Source: Liolophura sinensis (taxonomy: Eukaryota > Mollusca > Polyplacophora > Chitonida > Chitonidae). From it: 64,000 nucleotides of DNA. Shown here piece by piece: positions 1 to 12,210 of the stretch. Under the pieces are notes generated by a model, which was not told the DNA's origin, searched no databases, and saw nothing but the letters and a program-made list of their open reading frames with translations. Both the position numbers and the translations under genes were made by a program. The DNA lies in the NCBI RefSeq assembly GCF_032854445.1, contig NC_088298.1, positions 22,035,295 through 22,099,294 of the forward strand. Direction: 5' to 3'. The stretch's first letter is position 1; each line of letters opens with the position of its first letter.

Positions 1-235
1 ATCCATGAAATTTATAGATAAGAAAGGAAGAAAACCAGGCCGATGTCTAACTGACAACACACGGAGAGAAACCATGTGAAGAAATCCATTTACAGGTCAT
101 GAAGATTTTCAGCTTGGTGATGAGGCTCTACAGGAGACGGATTGCTGTGAGAATTAAAATTATGTGGAAATTAACATGAAATACAGTAGGTTTTGTTGTT
201 ATTACCATCACACACAGCGTGACTGAGAAAGGGCT

Positions 236-345
236 TGGGGTTTATCGTCGTGCTTTTATTTTTTTATAATATGACGACGAATGCGTCCTTAGAGTACATG
301 TACGTGTGAAGTGCCTCCTTGTTGCAGGACGGATTTCCACCGTTC
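236..345 (-). mobile_element. SINE-C tail, reverse
   Basis: TATGACGACGAATGCGTCCT and GGACGGATTTCCACCGTTC match, in reverse, the tail copies at 24805 and 45495. Confidence 0.65.
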
Positions 346-469
346 TGATTTTGTTTATTGTTGATTTTTTTTGTCATAAACTGTTTTTTAAGATTTTTAA
401 AGCTTCTTATCAGTTTACAACCTGATGTGGAATGTGAGATAAGACTACCACCTGTTACAATTGACATTT

Positions 470-690
470 TTATTTATTTATTTGATTGGTGTTTTAGGCC
501 GTACACAAAATTATTTCACTTATACGACGGAGGCCAACATTATAGTGTGAGGAAACCAGACATAGCACGGGGGAAACCCACGACCATTTACACGTTGCTG
601 TCAGACCTTCCCACGTACGGCCAGAGAAGAAGCCAACTTGAGCTGGACTTTAACTCACAGCGACCGCATTGGGGCATTGTGCCGTGGAAA
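470..690 (-). mobile_element. SINE-A copy, reverse orientation
   Basis: Tail and body present (TTGATTGGTGTTTTAGGCC, then CTTCCCACGTACGGCC); head truncated at ATTGTGCC. Confidence 0.88.
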
Positions 691-697
691 ACTCTCG

Positions 698-751
698 GGA
701 ACGGCGTTAAACACCAATCAAATAAATAAATAAATAAATAAATAAATAAAT
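698..751 (+). mobile_element. SINE-A tail, forward, abutting an inverted copy
   Basis: AACGGCGTTAAACACCAATC plus AAATA repeats, directly after the reverse copy at 470-690. Confidence 0.75.
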
Positions 752-805
752 CTTATATAACTTATATAAGATAAGGGGTTTGATATTGTGTGATGAATCA
801 AGGCT

Positions 806-1705
806 TCAATACACACATCCATACTTAATCCATAAACACATCCATACTCAATCCATACACACATCCATACTCATACACACATCCATACTCAATCCATACT
901 CAATCCATACATACATCCATACTCAATCCATACACACATCCATACTCAATCCATACACACATCCATACTCAATCCATACACACATCAATACTCAATCCAT
1001 ACACACATCCATACTCAATCCATACACACATCAATACTCAATCCATATACTCAATCCATACACAAATTCACACTCAATCCATACATACATCCATACTCAA
1101 TCCATATACACATCCATACTTAATCCATACACACATCCATACACAATCCATACACACATCCGCACTCTATCCATAGACACATCCATACTCAATCCATACT
1201 CAATCCATACTCAATCCATACATACATCCATTCTCAGTTCATACACACATCCATACTCAATCCATACACACATCCATACTCATACACACATCCATACTCA
1301 ATCCATACTCAATCCATACATACATCCATACTCAATTTATACACACATCCATACTCAATCCATACATACATCCACACTCAATCCATACTCAATCCATACA
1401 CACATCCATACACACATCCATATTCAATCCCTACACACATCAATACTCAATCCATATACTCAATCCATACACAAATTCACACTCAATCCATACATACATC
1501 CATACTCAATCCATATACACATCCATACTTAATCCATACACACATCCATACACAATCCATACACACACGCGCACTCTATCCATAGACACATCCATACTCA
1601 ATCCATACACACATCCATATACAAATTCACACTCAATCCATACAGACATCCATATGCAATCCATACATACATCCATGCTCAATCCATAGACACATCCATA
1701 CTCAG
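806..1705 (+). repeat. Minisatellite, unit about 23 bp
   Basis: About 900 bp of variants of CCATACTCAATCCATACACAC, itself made of shorter ATCCATAC words. The 250-codon open frame across it (Ile/His/Thr/Ser/Tyr/Pro only) is a by-product of the repeat. Confidence 0.95.
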
Positions 1706-1805
1706 GAATTGCACAATCACACTGGTCAGCATATCGGCGTTAACTAAAGGTTGTCATTGGTCAAGTGCTCTTCTTTGGTGAGTGCCATTCAGTAAAGAAT
1801 ACTGG

Positions 1806-1854
1806 TTAAGAGGATCGACTGATTTTATCCTGTACTATAACTCGATCCTCTTAA
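1806..1854. other. Perfect 13-bp hairpin
   Basis: TTAAGAGGATCGA at 1806-1818 and its exact reverse complement at 1842-1854, with a 23-base loop. Could be a small foldback remnant. Confidence 0.7.
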
Positions 1855-2039
1855 CATGTATACCCGTACCTATAATCAGTTCCGGTGTTATGAATCAAGT
1901 TATATTCCATCTCGGCCTCATTGACCCAACAATGGACCTGTTAATTTATCATTCTCTACATTCGATGAATTTGGATCGAATAAATCAATAATCCGACGCT
2001 GATTTAATCTTGAGTTCTGCTAAAATATTTAGATTGTAA

Positions 2040-2160
2040 TAGAATTAAAAACGCACAACAGGGAGAGTAAGAGCTCAGCAGCGACGACAGTGTGATAGTC
2101 GGCAAATGGTCACACGTAACCGGTGAAATACGCCTCTTTTCAATTTACCTCCGTCATACC
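2040..2160 (+). repeat. Dispersed repeat D, copy 1
   Basis: AATTAAAAACGCACAACA, GCGACGACAGTGTGATAG and TTTCAATTTACCTCC match 54660-54775. Confidence 0.75.
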
Positions 2161-2327
2161 GACGTGTCCAACCTGAACTACCGATATGCAAGGGTATAAA
2201 GAAAAGATTCGCTGGTTTGAGAACAAACACGTTAAAAACCATCAACCGACCCAACCTTGCAAAAAATTTTCACGCTGTATCAATAAAATAATCAATAAGG
2301 TATTGTTCGTGAGATGTATATTGCCTT

Positions 2328-2748
2328 TCACGCATTTACAGTTCTTAAATTCCTTTTCAAAGAGATCATTAGATACCTATTCTGCCTGATAATTGCACAT
2401 GACATCGCTGTATGCTCGGGAATGTTTGGCGCCATCTTGGAGCGGATGTCATTTCTGTAGTAAAACGAATTCTCTTTAGTCTTATCACCAAACGGTTTCC
2501 GGCAGTTATAACGATACCAATACAATTTACTGACGTCGCCCATGGTCGGGAAAAGTTTCTGGACGGATAAGCACCATCGTCAGCCACTTTAGCGTCCATT
2601 CCATTTTCAAATAAAACTGGAAGTGCTTAAACGCACCTCGGTCGATTCCGTTATCTTGTGAGCGATCGGAATAAGAAACAGCGTTCGAGCTCTGCTTGTG
2701 ATATTTAGCATACAACCGTCTGCTTTTTATCATTTCAGTCTTATGCAT
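2328..2748 (-). other. Unidentified overlapping open frames
   Basis: Three staggered minus-strand frames (2748-2527, 2599-2369, 2543-2328) could be one frameshifted coding relic, for example RPETFPDHGRRQ and FYYRNDIRSKMAPNIP. No family recognised; may be chance. Confidence 0.2.
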
Positions 2749-2749
2749 A

Positions 2750-3786
2750 TAACCAGATACCCTTGACTTGTACAGGAGCCGGTCTCCTGCGACTTCTTCT
2801 TAAATTGAGACAAAGGTAAGTAACTCCACTGTTAATGTTAATGACACGTGAGACGTATTTATAAACACACGCACTCTGACGTCTTACCCATAAACGTGTT
2901 ACATGTGTATTGCGGGCGTCTTTTATTATAACATTGACGTTATCAGTAAATAATTTCAACGTTTTCTGCACAATTGACTTGTCTACTAGACTGGTCAAAT
3001 AGCCGTTTTTATTTTTATCATTATGTCTATCAGTTTTTCAGGAATATGATGTGTTTATTAGCATTTATAAGAACTATTTGTTGAATGGGCCCCACTGTAG
3101 GCTGGCATGACGTGGCCTTACCTACTGCCACTGGACATGTTCTGCCCATTTTTTGCTGTATTAGGCGTCCTCCTCTTCAGCCACAGGATAAACGTAGCAG
3201 CTTTAATCCAAGTTAATCGATATACAAGTAAACAAATCGTCCAGTTTATTCGGTGTAGTTATGAGATTTTGTGCTTGGAAAAAAATTGTATTTTTTTTTT
3301 TGATATACCAATATCCTCTTCGTTCATTTGCACCACTTACGCATCAGAGTCACTGGCATTTTTTGAGTTGACTGCCATCTCTACGCACACTGGCGGGCTA
3401 TTTTCTTACTCATATTCGAACTTCAATAAAACTTATCAAGATTTATTACCATATTTGGGGAGCAGCAATTTGAGAATAACATACTTAATTGGGACTGGAT
3501 TCGAACTCTTGAAAACGAAAAAAGCGGAAGTCATACTGGCATATATCCCCTATAACTAATTACACGTAAACGGTGGGTGTCTTTGGACATAGATTGCAGC
3601 TGGATTGCAGTTTTTATACGACGGCCAATACAGGAAGTCAATAAATACGCAAAATCTGTGCACAGGTTGGGCTGGTTTTCAAACTTTATCTGAAGTTACA
3701 CAAAATGAACCTGCACACACAAATTTATAAAAAAAAAAACGGACAACATTTTGAGCAGTTTGTTCCACGGATATCTACTACGCATT
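2750..3786. other. Intergenic, nothing recognised
   Basis: No repeat or motif found. A 150-codon frame at 3107-3559 has low-quality composition and is not called. Confidence 0.5.
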
Positions 3787-4051
3787 ATTTATTTATTTGA
3801 TTGGTGTTTTATGCCGTACTCAAGAATATTTCACTTTTACGACGGCGACCAGCATTATGGTGGGAGCAAGCCGGACAGAGCCTGGGGGAATCCATAACCA
3901 TTCGGATGTTGCTGACAGACCTTCCCACGTACGGTCGGAGAGGAGGCCAACATAAGCTGGGTGTGAACTCACAGCGGCCGCATTAGTGGGAGGCTCCTGG
4001 GTCATTGTGCAGCGGTTGCGTGCTAACCCCCTCGGCCACGCAGGCCCCAAG
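3787..4051 (-). mobile_element. SINE-A, near full length, reverse
   Basis: Tail, body and tRNA-like head (TGTGAACTCACAGCGGCCGC, ending GCAGGCCCC). Confidence 0.9.
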
Positions 4052-4836
4052 ACCCAGTGGCACATGCCTACAAACACAGGTGAGTTTAGATGGCGACTTC
4101 AGTCTATAGAATAATTTACCTAAGGTAATAAGGTTATTTCGGAGATTCTGGATACCGGTACTCTAGTCAAAAATAAGCAGTCCCCCAAGAACTATCGCCA
4201 CAATACTGGGGCCCAAAATCTGTGGATCCCACATAAATAATTTCCAGTATCTTTAAAACTGAACTCAAACCTTTTTAGGAGGACAAACCATACTTTTCAC
4301 ATCGGCTCTATCGATTTCAGCATGTGGACTATAACAATATTCTCCCCTTTGCAGCATATAACTTGAACCACGGACAAAGGAAGACTTGAGGATTTAAACC
4401 TGCACATTTTAAAGTTAGAGATGATATCACTCAATCTGACTATCTAGGATTATCTGCCCGTTCATTACCAGGAACATGTGAATGATCTGGAACCCAACAG
4501 AAAGAAATATCAGTACCAAAATGACCGTATAAATCTACGTACTCAGTACAGGAGAGCTTCTTGCCTACGTAAGGGAGACAACTGCCAATTGTGCACGCGA
4601 AGCGTGTGTGAACATAACAGCTACTATTCGTTTTACATCTGAAAGAAAGAACAAGGTATTCAGAGTGGTATATGATTTTGCTGAATACTTGGGCGTTTTA
4701 TCAGTGAACCCAATGACTTGTTCATAACACGGAAGCACCAACCTTACCTGTCTGAAGATATTTAAAAGCATCAGTATTGCCATACTTAAGAACACCAGTT
4801 GTTGCTAACATTGGAAACCGCAAAATCAAATTGTAG
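4052..4836. other. Intergenic, nothing recognised
   Basis: Contains only a short AAGGGAGACAAC word near 4572. Confidence 0.5.
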
Positions 4837-4990
4837 ACGGTCTAACATCTGGAGTTAAGAGCGTAGGCCCATAGGCACAGCTGGGGTTGTAGTATCGTAA
4901 GGATAGGACGGACAGTCTGACTTCTGGACGTAAGAGCGCTGGTCCATAGACACAACTGGGAGTTGTGTTAGTTAGGGAGGGGACGGTTGG
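4837..4990 (+). repeat. Two-copy tandem repeat, about 75 bp
   Basis: Two diverged copies share TAAGAGCG, GGCCCATAG/GGTCCATAG, ACA-CTGGG and TTAGG-A-GGGACG. Confidence 0.65.
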
Positions 4991-5449
4991 ACATATTCTC
5001 TTTTTAAACATTCAGTGTATAATGCAGTAGTCTGAAAGGTATCCTCAACATGACCATTGAAAAACATTTTTTGAGGTGATCAGAGAATCATATTATTTCA
5101 TTTAATTTAATTCTTTATTTATTTAAGGAAGATTTTCCCACAGCCAGTGGCCACTATGGGGGTTTCCTCCACAGTATACATGATATAGGAATATTTAAAT
5201 GCTACACGGCGTGAATTACATGGATATAGCATATAGCATAGTATGTGAGGTACGTCGCTCTTCCTAATATTGTGAAAAAACGCCTCCGTAGAATCGAAAG
5301 TTTAAAATTTGTAAAACAGAATTAGTACAACTGATTTTATGGACAGTGTTTAATGTTCTTCATCTGATATATACCTCAGCATCAGCGTTTTTTTTTTTTT
5401 GCCATTACGTACAATTACGCAATTCACTTGCTTGAAGGTATATTGTTAG

Positions 5450-6305
5450 GGTATCGGTATAGTAAGCCAAAATCAATTCCCGATAACGAGCGTAACCTGG
5501 GTCAAACAGAGTAACACTCAAAATGTTCGGTTTAACAATTTAATAAATCAAAAAGGAAAATAATGACTTAAACTCGTATGTACAAACACTTCAGACTTGA
5601 GTTACGCTACAATCCTTAACTTGACTTTCCGTCGTTGTAAAATCTGCCCCGGAATGTTCTAATCCTGTTTCTGAACGTCCATTTCCTCCTTACTGACGTA
5701 GTTCGTTGATCTCCCCATCCTTAAAATGGTTGAATCCTCCAACTCGTCTTACGAAAGGGAGGTTGATACTTTTCTGGTAGCGAGGCCACAAATCTCTCAG
5801 CAAGCAGTTGATATATACACGATAATCACAGTTCACCAACAGCAGAATGTCCGCCAGCAATCACCCGTTAGTCCTGGTCCGGCTAATCCATATTACACCG
5901 GCTATTCCACTCAAAAGGTACTAACGATTTCTTCTGACTATAGCTGTGATGTATCGTCCGTATCTCAAATAAACCAGCATTCCGTCAACAGCACCTTATA
6001 GGTGTACAAATATCACTGTCGTATCACTTTCTTATCAATGTCTATCACTGTTCATAACTACCACCGACTGACTCCAAGCCTACAGATCTGCCGCCTTATA
6101 TATTTTCATTGAAGCTTCGAGAAAGAACAAACAAAAGGTCATTTTCCAGAAGCATCGGTTAATCGAAACTGATTGGCTAGAAATTTACAAAATGTTCTAT
6201 ATTTAGACTACCCGGCTGCGACTAAAATGAACATGTCAGGTGACTAAACCACGCTAGGAAATGTACAACTGTAACCATACAATGTATTGTTACATGACCA
6301 TATGC
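5450..6305. mobile_element. Insert of about 855 bp in duplication copy A, probable transposed DNA
   Basis: Present only in copy A. Part of it (about 5752-5855, GGTTGATACTTTTCTGGTA and ATATATACACGATAATCAC) also occurs inside the chimeric SINE at 8170-8280, so at least that part is dispersed. No clear terminal inverted repeats or target duplication could be confirmed by eye. The 91-codon frame at 5726-6001 has no recognisable family. Confidence 0.5.
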
Positions 6306-6886
6306 CATAGTCTAACAATGGGATTCCTAAACAACACAACAGCCTATGTAAATTGCTTAACAAAGCGTAAAGCATAAGTATACACGCGCGTCTTCCTACA
6401 ATCACCCCGTCTCTATACACATTTATCTCGGATGTTTCGGAGTTCGAGGCCGGTTACGAATTCAGTAATCTGCATATTTTACACAGTTGCATTTGCCCTT
6501 TAGTGATTCGTATATTGCAAAGTGAAGCCTGTGTGAAATCATTTTAGAGACTGTGAACTAATACAGATCCTAGTAAATCATATGTGGACAAGACACAGTC
6601 AACTCTCCTCCTGCAGAGGCTCACGGCCTTCCGTCTACTTACCTCTGCTGATAAGAGCTCACAAGTTTGATAGAGATGACTAATCATCCTGATTCAGAGT
6701 AAGCAACAGAAACCACCATTCCTCACCACTCACAGTTGTACAATTTGGTTGTTATATTAAAAGCTACTGTGACTGAGCAAAGTGAGAAGTTGACTTCGAG
6801 CCAATCTTTACCAAATTCATTGACATGTATGGGTTTGAAGTACGGAGAGTATTTATGATGCATTTGTCATGTTTGTGGGCGATGTC

Positions 6887-6907
6887 GGGGGGGGGGGGGG
6901 GGGGGGG
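6887..6907 (+). repeat. Poly-G run (21 G)
   Basis: Uninterrupted G homopolymer between GATGTC and TGTACC. The duplicate region at about 21885 has only a short G run. Confidence 0.9.
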
Positions 6908-7417
6908 TGTACCTGCGGTATTGCTGAAGTAGTTTCATTTCCTTGGAAATATGAGACTCCATAGTCCTCATATATTATGTGAATATTAATAAAGACCCAT
7001 CTCAACTCCGAACAATGAAAAGTTGCACTTGTTTGCCAAGGTATTTTGTTCACATGAAGAATGTTCATTGGCTAATGTTTATCACCTCACTTTTCACTTG
7101 TATCAAAAAAGCAGGTGTATTTCCACAGAGAGTAGAATCGCTATATTAGAATCGCCTGTGATGGAAAGAGTAGGTGGAGAAGGGTTTGATCTATCATTTT
7201 CTACTGTAATAAACAAAGAGCGCCCTGTGGATCAAAAGGGGAATCCCCGTTTTACACTCAGCAGGTACAAATACGTATTCCAACCTGATATGTAATTACG
7301 CCGTACAACAGCCGTCTAGACTGCACTTAAGCGAATGATGAAATAATGTGTAAGGTTTTATTTCTATTGCAGCTCAAAAAAAAACGTATTACGTGGTAAT
7401 TACATCATTGTACTCGC

Positions 7418-7481
7418 CAGTAGCTAACAATACAACGGCGAAAAGGCCCACAGCTTTCGAAGTTTGTCGGTAACCCAACAT
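7418..7481 (-). pseudogene. Orphan duplicate of the Shisa-like signal-peptide exon
   Basis: Same length (64 bases) and frame as 22334-22397, reading MLGYRQTSKAVGLFAVV and so on. The expected donor GTGAGT is GCGAGT here, so it is either a rare GC donor or a broken one. No cysteine-rich or membrane exon was found between here and the left end of the window on the minus strand. It may be a dead duplicate or the first exon of a gene whose other exons lie beyond the window or have diverged. Confidence 0.6.
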
Positions 7482-8036
7482 TTCCACAGGTGTCTTCTCC
7501 AGGTGTTTTCTGGTTCTCTGTTGTGAACTAAAACAAGGTTTATTGGTAACTGTTATCCAACCTCGTCACGGTTGGATAAGTCGTCATCCCCACGGGCTGA
7601 GTCTCTAGAAGTGAAGCATATTGTCGCCAAGCAGTGAAAGGGGACAAGTGGGATGCTTTTGACACAGATTGTTTATTGTGGGTTTTTTTTTAATTTTAAC
7701 CCAGAGATTTATCTCAGCATTTCTGGTATAAGTATTCACCATTGTATGACGCACTGTCAAAAGCTCACAGAAAGCCCACTGTCAGTGATTATTGCTCCAA
7801 AATTAACACCTCTACCATATCCAAAGTGCCTGGGCTCCGATGAAAGCAATACTTCTTTTTCTTTTCGATTAGTTGTTTTGGGGAATTGCTCAAGACATTT
7901 TCAACCTGAATATATTTGATTGATTTATATTATTAATTTGGAATTGACAGTTGCCACCCAACATATGCTGTACAACATGAGCAATGGGTAAATGAGTGTA
8001 TTATTGAGTATGTATCTACGGTTGGTTGGAATCCAG

Positions 8037-8405
8037 CCGGCACCTCCGTGGCTGAGGTGGTTAGCGTGCCAGCGAGTCGTAATGAGAGCAAGGACTGTGA
8101 GTTAAGTTCAGTCGATGCTCGTGTACTGGCCGATCGTACGGGGAAATGTCTGCCAATCCTCCGACTTGTCTTACGAAGGGAGGTTGATACTTTTCTGGTA
8201 TCGAGACCACAAATCCCCCAGCAAGCAGTTGATATATACACGATAATCACATTTCACCAACAGAATAATGTCCGCTGGCGCACATGATCGTGGGTTGCCC
8301 TCGCTCTCTTTCCAGCACCCCCGCCCCCCTCCCGTAATGGTGGCCGCCGTCCTATAAGTGAAATATTCTTGAATACGGCGTAAAAAACCATAAATAAATA
8401 ACACC
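8037..8405 (+). mobile_element. Chimeric SINE: tRNA-like head, foreign middle, SINE-A tail
   Basis: Head has a different A-box region (GTGGCTGAGGTGGTTAGCG). The middle, about 8170-8280, matches 5752-5855 instead of the usual body. The tail is SINE-A (GTGAAATATTCTTGAATACG). Confidence 0.75.
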
Positions 8406-8668
8406 CAGCCAGTCCTGGATTGATTGAGGCTTTATTCAAGGGGTTTTGTAGGTTTCCAGCAAAAGGTGGTGGTGTAATCGGAACAGTTCGGCTTCCTCTG
8501 CCCGTGCAGTAACCTAACTACAGTCATATAATTGACAAAGTCACGATTACGGTGTTAAACAGTGGTCATATACAGCTGTAAATTTGTACTTGGTCATTGT
8601 CCGGAAAGAAGGTGACAATCACAACAGGTAAGCAAATCTGGACTCCATTACTGAGCTGAATAGATGGT

Positions 8669-8907
8669 TATCTATTTATTTATTTGACTGATGCTTTACA
8701 CCGTGTTCAAAAATATTTCACTGATACGACGGTAACCAGCAATATGGTAGAAAACTGTACAGAGCGCGGGGAAGCCCGCAACCATTCGCCGATTGCGGAA
8801 GGTTCTTCCCTCGTACGACGGAGAGGAAGCCAGCAGGAGGTTAGGCTTACATCGACCGCATTGTTCGCTCCTGCGTCATTATGCACCGCTGGCCACAGAG
8901 GCCCCAA
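8669..8907 (-). mobile_element. SINE-A, near full length, diverged, reverse
   Basis: TTTATTTGACTGATGCTTTA tail through to GGCCACAGAGGCCCC head. Confidence 0.85.
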
Positions 8908-9769
8908 TTAAGGATTTAAAAATTGACTGATGATAGGCCTATAAGGGCCGTAGTAATATAGATTTTTCTTAATACACTCTGATTATACGTTTTGTAAAGT
9001 TTTTGTTTAAACATAATGTTTAAATGTGTTTTGTTTCTGAATTGCACCCGATGTGAGCTTCTTGAGCAAACAGAACGGAGTTTGAATGGAGTCAAAAAGA
9101 ATTTAAATATATACATTTTATCGTGAAATATTGCTCTTTTTGTGAAAGGGTGTATTGTAAGGTAGGATCTAAAGTGTGTCCGATAACTGTTGGGCAGATT
9201 CACTGACGTAACTTGGCTGCCATACTGGATTTTCATGAAAAACCTTCTTCTCTTATACGAAAAAATGTACCGAGATGAAAATAGAGCAGATATTTTTCAG
9301 TTGACCTTTCCTAATGGTTGTCTTCTTTGAATTTTTTTATTTTTATGCAAATTAGTCTTTGGCTGAAATTGCACAAAGGTAGTCAGTTTTAGTAACCGTT
9401 TAAAATAACGAGAATAAATCGTTGTCTAGTATTATTTAACGCTTAGATCACGGAGCTCCAATTAGTTTATGATGTGTAATTTTCACGCAAATGGCAATTA
9501 AGGTTTCGAAAAGTTTCTATCTGCTTAACACAGGGATTTCGTGCAAGACTGCATGAAACTATTTATTGCAGTTCATCGTGAGAAGGGAATCAGTCTTGTA
9601 TTTTTTGGTTTAAACGCATTTTTTCAATTGCTCACACAGGAAACCATAGGCTTATATCGTGTAATATTCGTCATAATACATAGATTGTAAAGTTTTGTAA
9701 AATGGCAAAATTGCATTTAGTTATTTGTATGAAAGTTGAGAGGAATTGTTTACAAGATCATGCACAAAC
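8908..9769. other. Intergenic, nothing recognised
   Basis: AT-rich, no repeat or coding signal found. Confidence 0.5.
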
Positions 9770-10020
9770 ATTGTATTTGTATATACACACAGAAACATGT
9801 ACACGTATACTGATCAGTGTATACATGCGTACAAATCATAATCTCATTCGCATGCACGAACATTTATAAATAAACCCGGGAGTTCGCAGGTGCCTGTGTG
9901 TACATATTCACATATAAGCACATATACATATAAAAGCACGTATATATGCGCCTGCGCAACCACGTGTATGCACGAACCTATATACACACAACCGTAGCTT
10001 CGTGGCCGTCTTACGTGCTA
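9770..10020 (+). repeat. Low-complexity CA/TA-rich stretch
   Basis: Degenerate ACACATATA/TATACACAC words, no open frame of note. Confidence 0.6.
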
Positions 10021-10080
10021 CAAGGTCTAATCGAGAGCTTTTACAATGTAACTATATATAAGAAAAAAGCTATCCCGTAA

Positions 10081-10082
<2 letters not shown>

Positions 10083-10127
<45 letters not shown>
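10083..10127 (+). repeat. (TA)n microsatellite
   Basis: About 22 TA dinucleotides in an unbroken run. Confidence 0.95.
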
Positions 10128-10131
<4 letters not shown>

Positions 10132-10489
10132 AATAGAAGAAACATAAGAATTTAAACATAAGAAGCTTTTGGTATTGCTAATGTAGAAACAGACTTCTAA
10201 ACAAATCATTATATTCAGTTCAGTGGACAGAAGGCTACAGCCATAAAGGAGAGTGGTTGCAGAAATGATGTCCAAATAACCAGATTGTCTGATATTTTTA
10301 CGCATGTTTTCCATCTGGACAACATATCAGCTACACTGTAAAAAGAAATGAGCCGCCGTTTCTAGCGGCTTGCCACAGATACATTTGGGAGAGCCAGTGA
10401 TATAATTGTTATACAAATCGGCATTTAGCGAGCTACATCCATTTCTTAAGTTATATAATATTTAAACATCGGTTTCCAGCATAATACCA

Positions 10490-12210
10490 TGCTGGTGGAA
10501 CTGGCGGATATAATATCTTTTCTAGAGCTATTCTGAATTCTTGATAATTCTTAATTCTTCTAATCGAACATGCCAAGCTGTTCCAGTCACGCACAGTTTG
10601 TGGAAAAAAGATTTACTAAAGGTGGCTGTTCTACATCGAAAGTTGTTAATTGGTCTTTTGATCTAATTTGGTACGGATTACGCTGGTGTGTTGGTAGTGG
10701 AAGCTTGTTTTCAAATACATTGCTAAATGTGTCCTGGAGGTTACGTTGGATGGCGATGCATGTAGTGTCTCTTACGCAACTGTATAAATCCCGATTCTTC
10801 GTAGAACAGGTTAGAGGCAACACTTTTAGTTAAACCAGTAATGACGCGTAGTGCGTCCTTTTGGGTGTTTTCTGTGGTACTTATTTGACCTTCAGTAATA
10901 TTGTCCCAAATTATATCTGCATAATCCAATGATGGTCTTGTACATACTCTTTTGTACATAATGTTTAGGCACTTTCGATTCAGGCGATATTTAAGCGCTC
11001 TGAACATGGATAGTTTTTTTATTGGCAGCTTCTATGAGTTTGTCTATGTGATGGGTCCAGTTTGCATTATTAGCAAAAACTAGTTCTAAATGTTTATGTG
11101 ATGTAGAATGAGCTATTCTTTCACCTGAAAAATTAAATATTAACTGTGACGGTTGTTTGCGTCTTGAAACGGTAAACGCTACGGTCTTTTCCGCACTGAA
11201 CTCAACAAGCCAAGTTCTGGCCCAAACAATATTTTTTTCAAGGCCATCATCTACAGAGCTATTGATGTATTCTGATGTCAGTTCGTCGGATATAACGTAA
11301 AGACAAGTGTCGTCAGCAAATAACTTAATGCTACTAATAATTTGACTTTAATCATTAATAAAACATTAATAAAACAGGAAACAGTAAAGGGCCTAGTACA
11401 GAGCCCTGTGGGACTTCTCATTACTCTGACATCTGACTGGAAACCCCTTTGTTGTCGATGTTGTAAATAGTCCGCAAACCAGTTGAGCTTTTCCACCTTT
11501 TATTCCAAGTGACTTTAGCTTAGCTAAGATCCCTTTGTGCCAAACTCGATCAAAAACCTTGGAAATGTCAAAAAATATGAAAAGAAGCCATACGGATTTG
11601 AAGATATTTCAGGACGAAGATGGCTAAAAACTGCTCTAAACACAACGCTTTCAAGTGTCTTGCTAATGCAGCTAAGCAAAGAGATTGGTCTATAGTTTGC
11701 GTCTTTCGATGGGTCTCCAGTTTTGAATATAGGTGTTACGTTAGCAATTTTCCATTAGAAAGGATATTTTCCTGTAGTTAACGACTGGTTAAAAAGGGCC
11801 GTCAAGATCGGAGAAATTTCCAATCTGGCTTCAAAAAGCATTTTGGGGCTGATCCTATCTGGTCCAGTAGCCTTGTTTGTATCAATAGACTCCAGCGCCT
11901 CAAGTGCATCACAGAGTTTGACAGTAATACCTACTAATTCGTTATTGTTCTTAGGTGCAATTTCGGGGGGTTCCACGTCGAAGTGAGAATACACTAGAAA
12001 AGATGTCGTTCAGTAAGTTTGCCTTGTTCACATCATTACATTCACAGGAGTTATTTTCCATGACCAGAGGAGGGATTGGACTAACATTCGTGTTGCTATT
12101 TTTTAGGTGAGATTTGCAGAGTTTCCACCAGAACTTCCTCCCAACATTTCCAGATTCTATTTTCTCACTTACTTTTATGTGTTCTTCTGTCTTTAATTAT
12201 TGGCCGTGAT
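10490..12210 (-). mobile_element. Non-LTR (LINE, jockey/CR1-like) retrotransposon remnant, RT region
   Basis: Pieces of one RT in several frames on the minus strand, in order: GNVGRKFWWKLCKSH (about 12160), CNDVNKANLLNDIFSSV (about 12030), TNKATGPDRISPKM (about 11870), LNWFADYLQHRQQR (about 11470), SLDYADIIWDN (about 10930), QKDALRVITGLT (about 10850) and RDWNSLACSIRR (about 10580). These are RT fingers/palm and the C-terminal region of jockey/CR1-type LINEs. No endonuclease domain is seen, so it is 5'-truncated, with many frameshifts. Clade uncertain. Confidence 0.8.

Larger units (their letters stand above)
5260..7640. repeat. Segmental duplication copy A, interrupted by an insert
   Basis: Partner of 21131-22680. 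Homology runs 5260-5450, is broken by about 855 bp with no counterpart in copy B (roughly 5450-6305), and resumes to about 7640. Contains the orphan exon 7418-7481 and a run of 21 G at 6887-6907 that is absent as such from copy B. Confidence 0.82.

Noticed and set aside
780-1532. 250-codon open frame rich in Ile, His, Thr, Ser, Tyr and Pro
   Set aside because: It is the translation of a 23-bp minisatellite; no gene-like composition or signals.
2741-2998. 85-codon minus-strand frame
   Set aside because: Basic, low-information sequence with no family match or splice logic.
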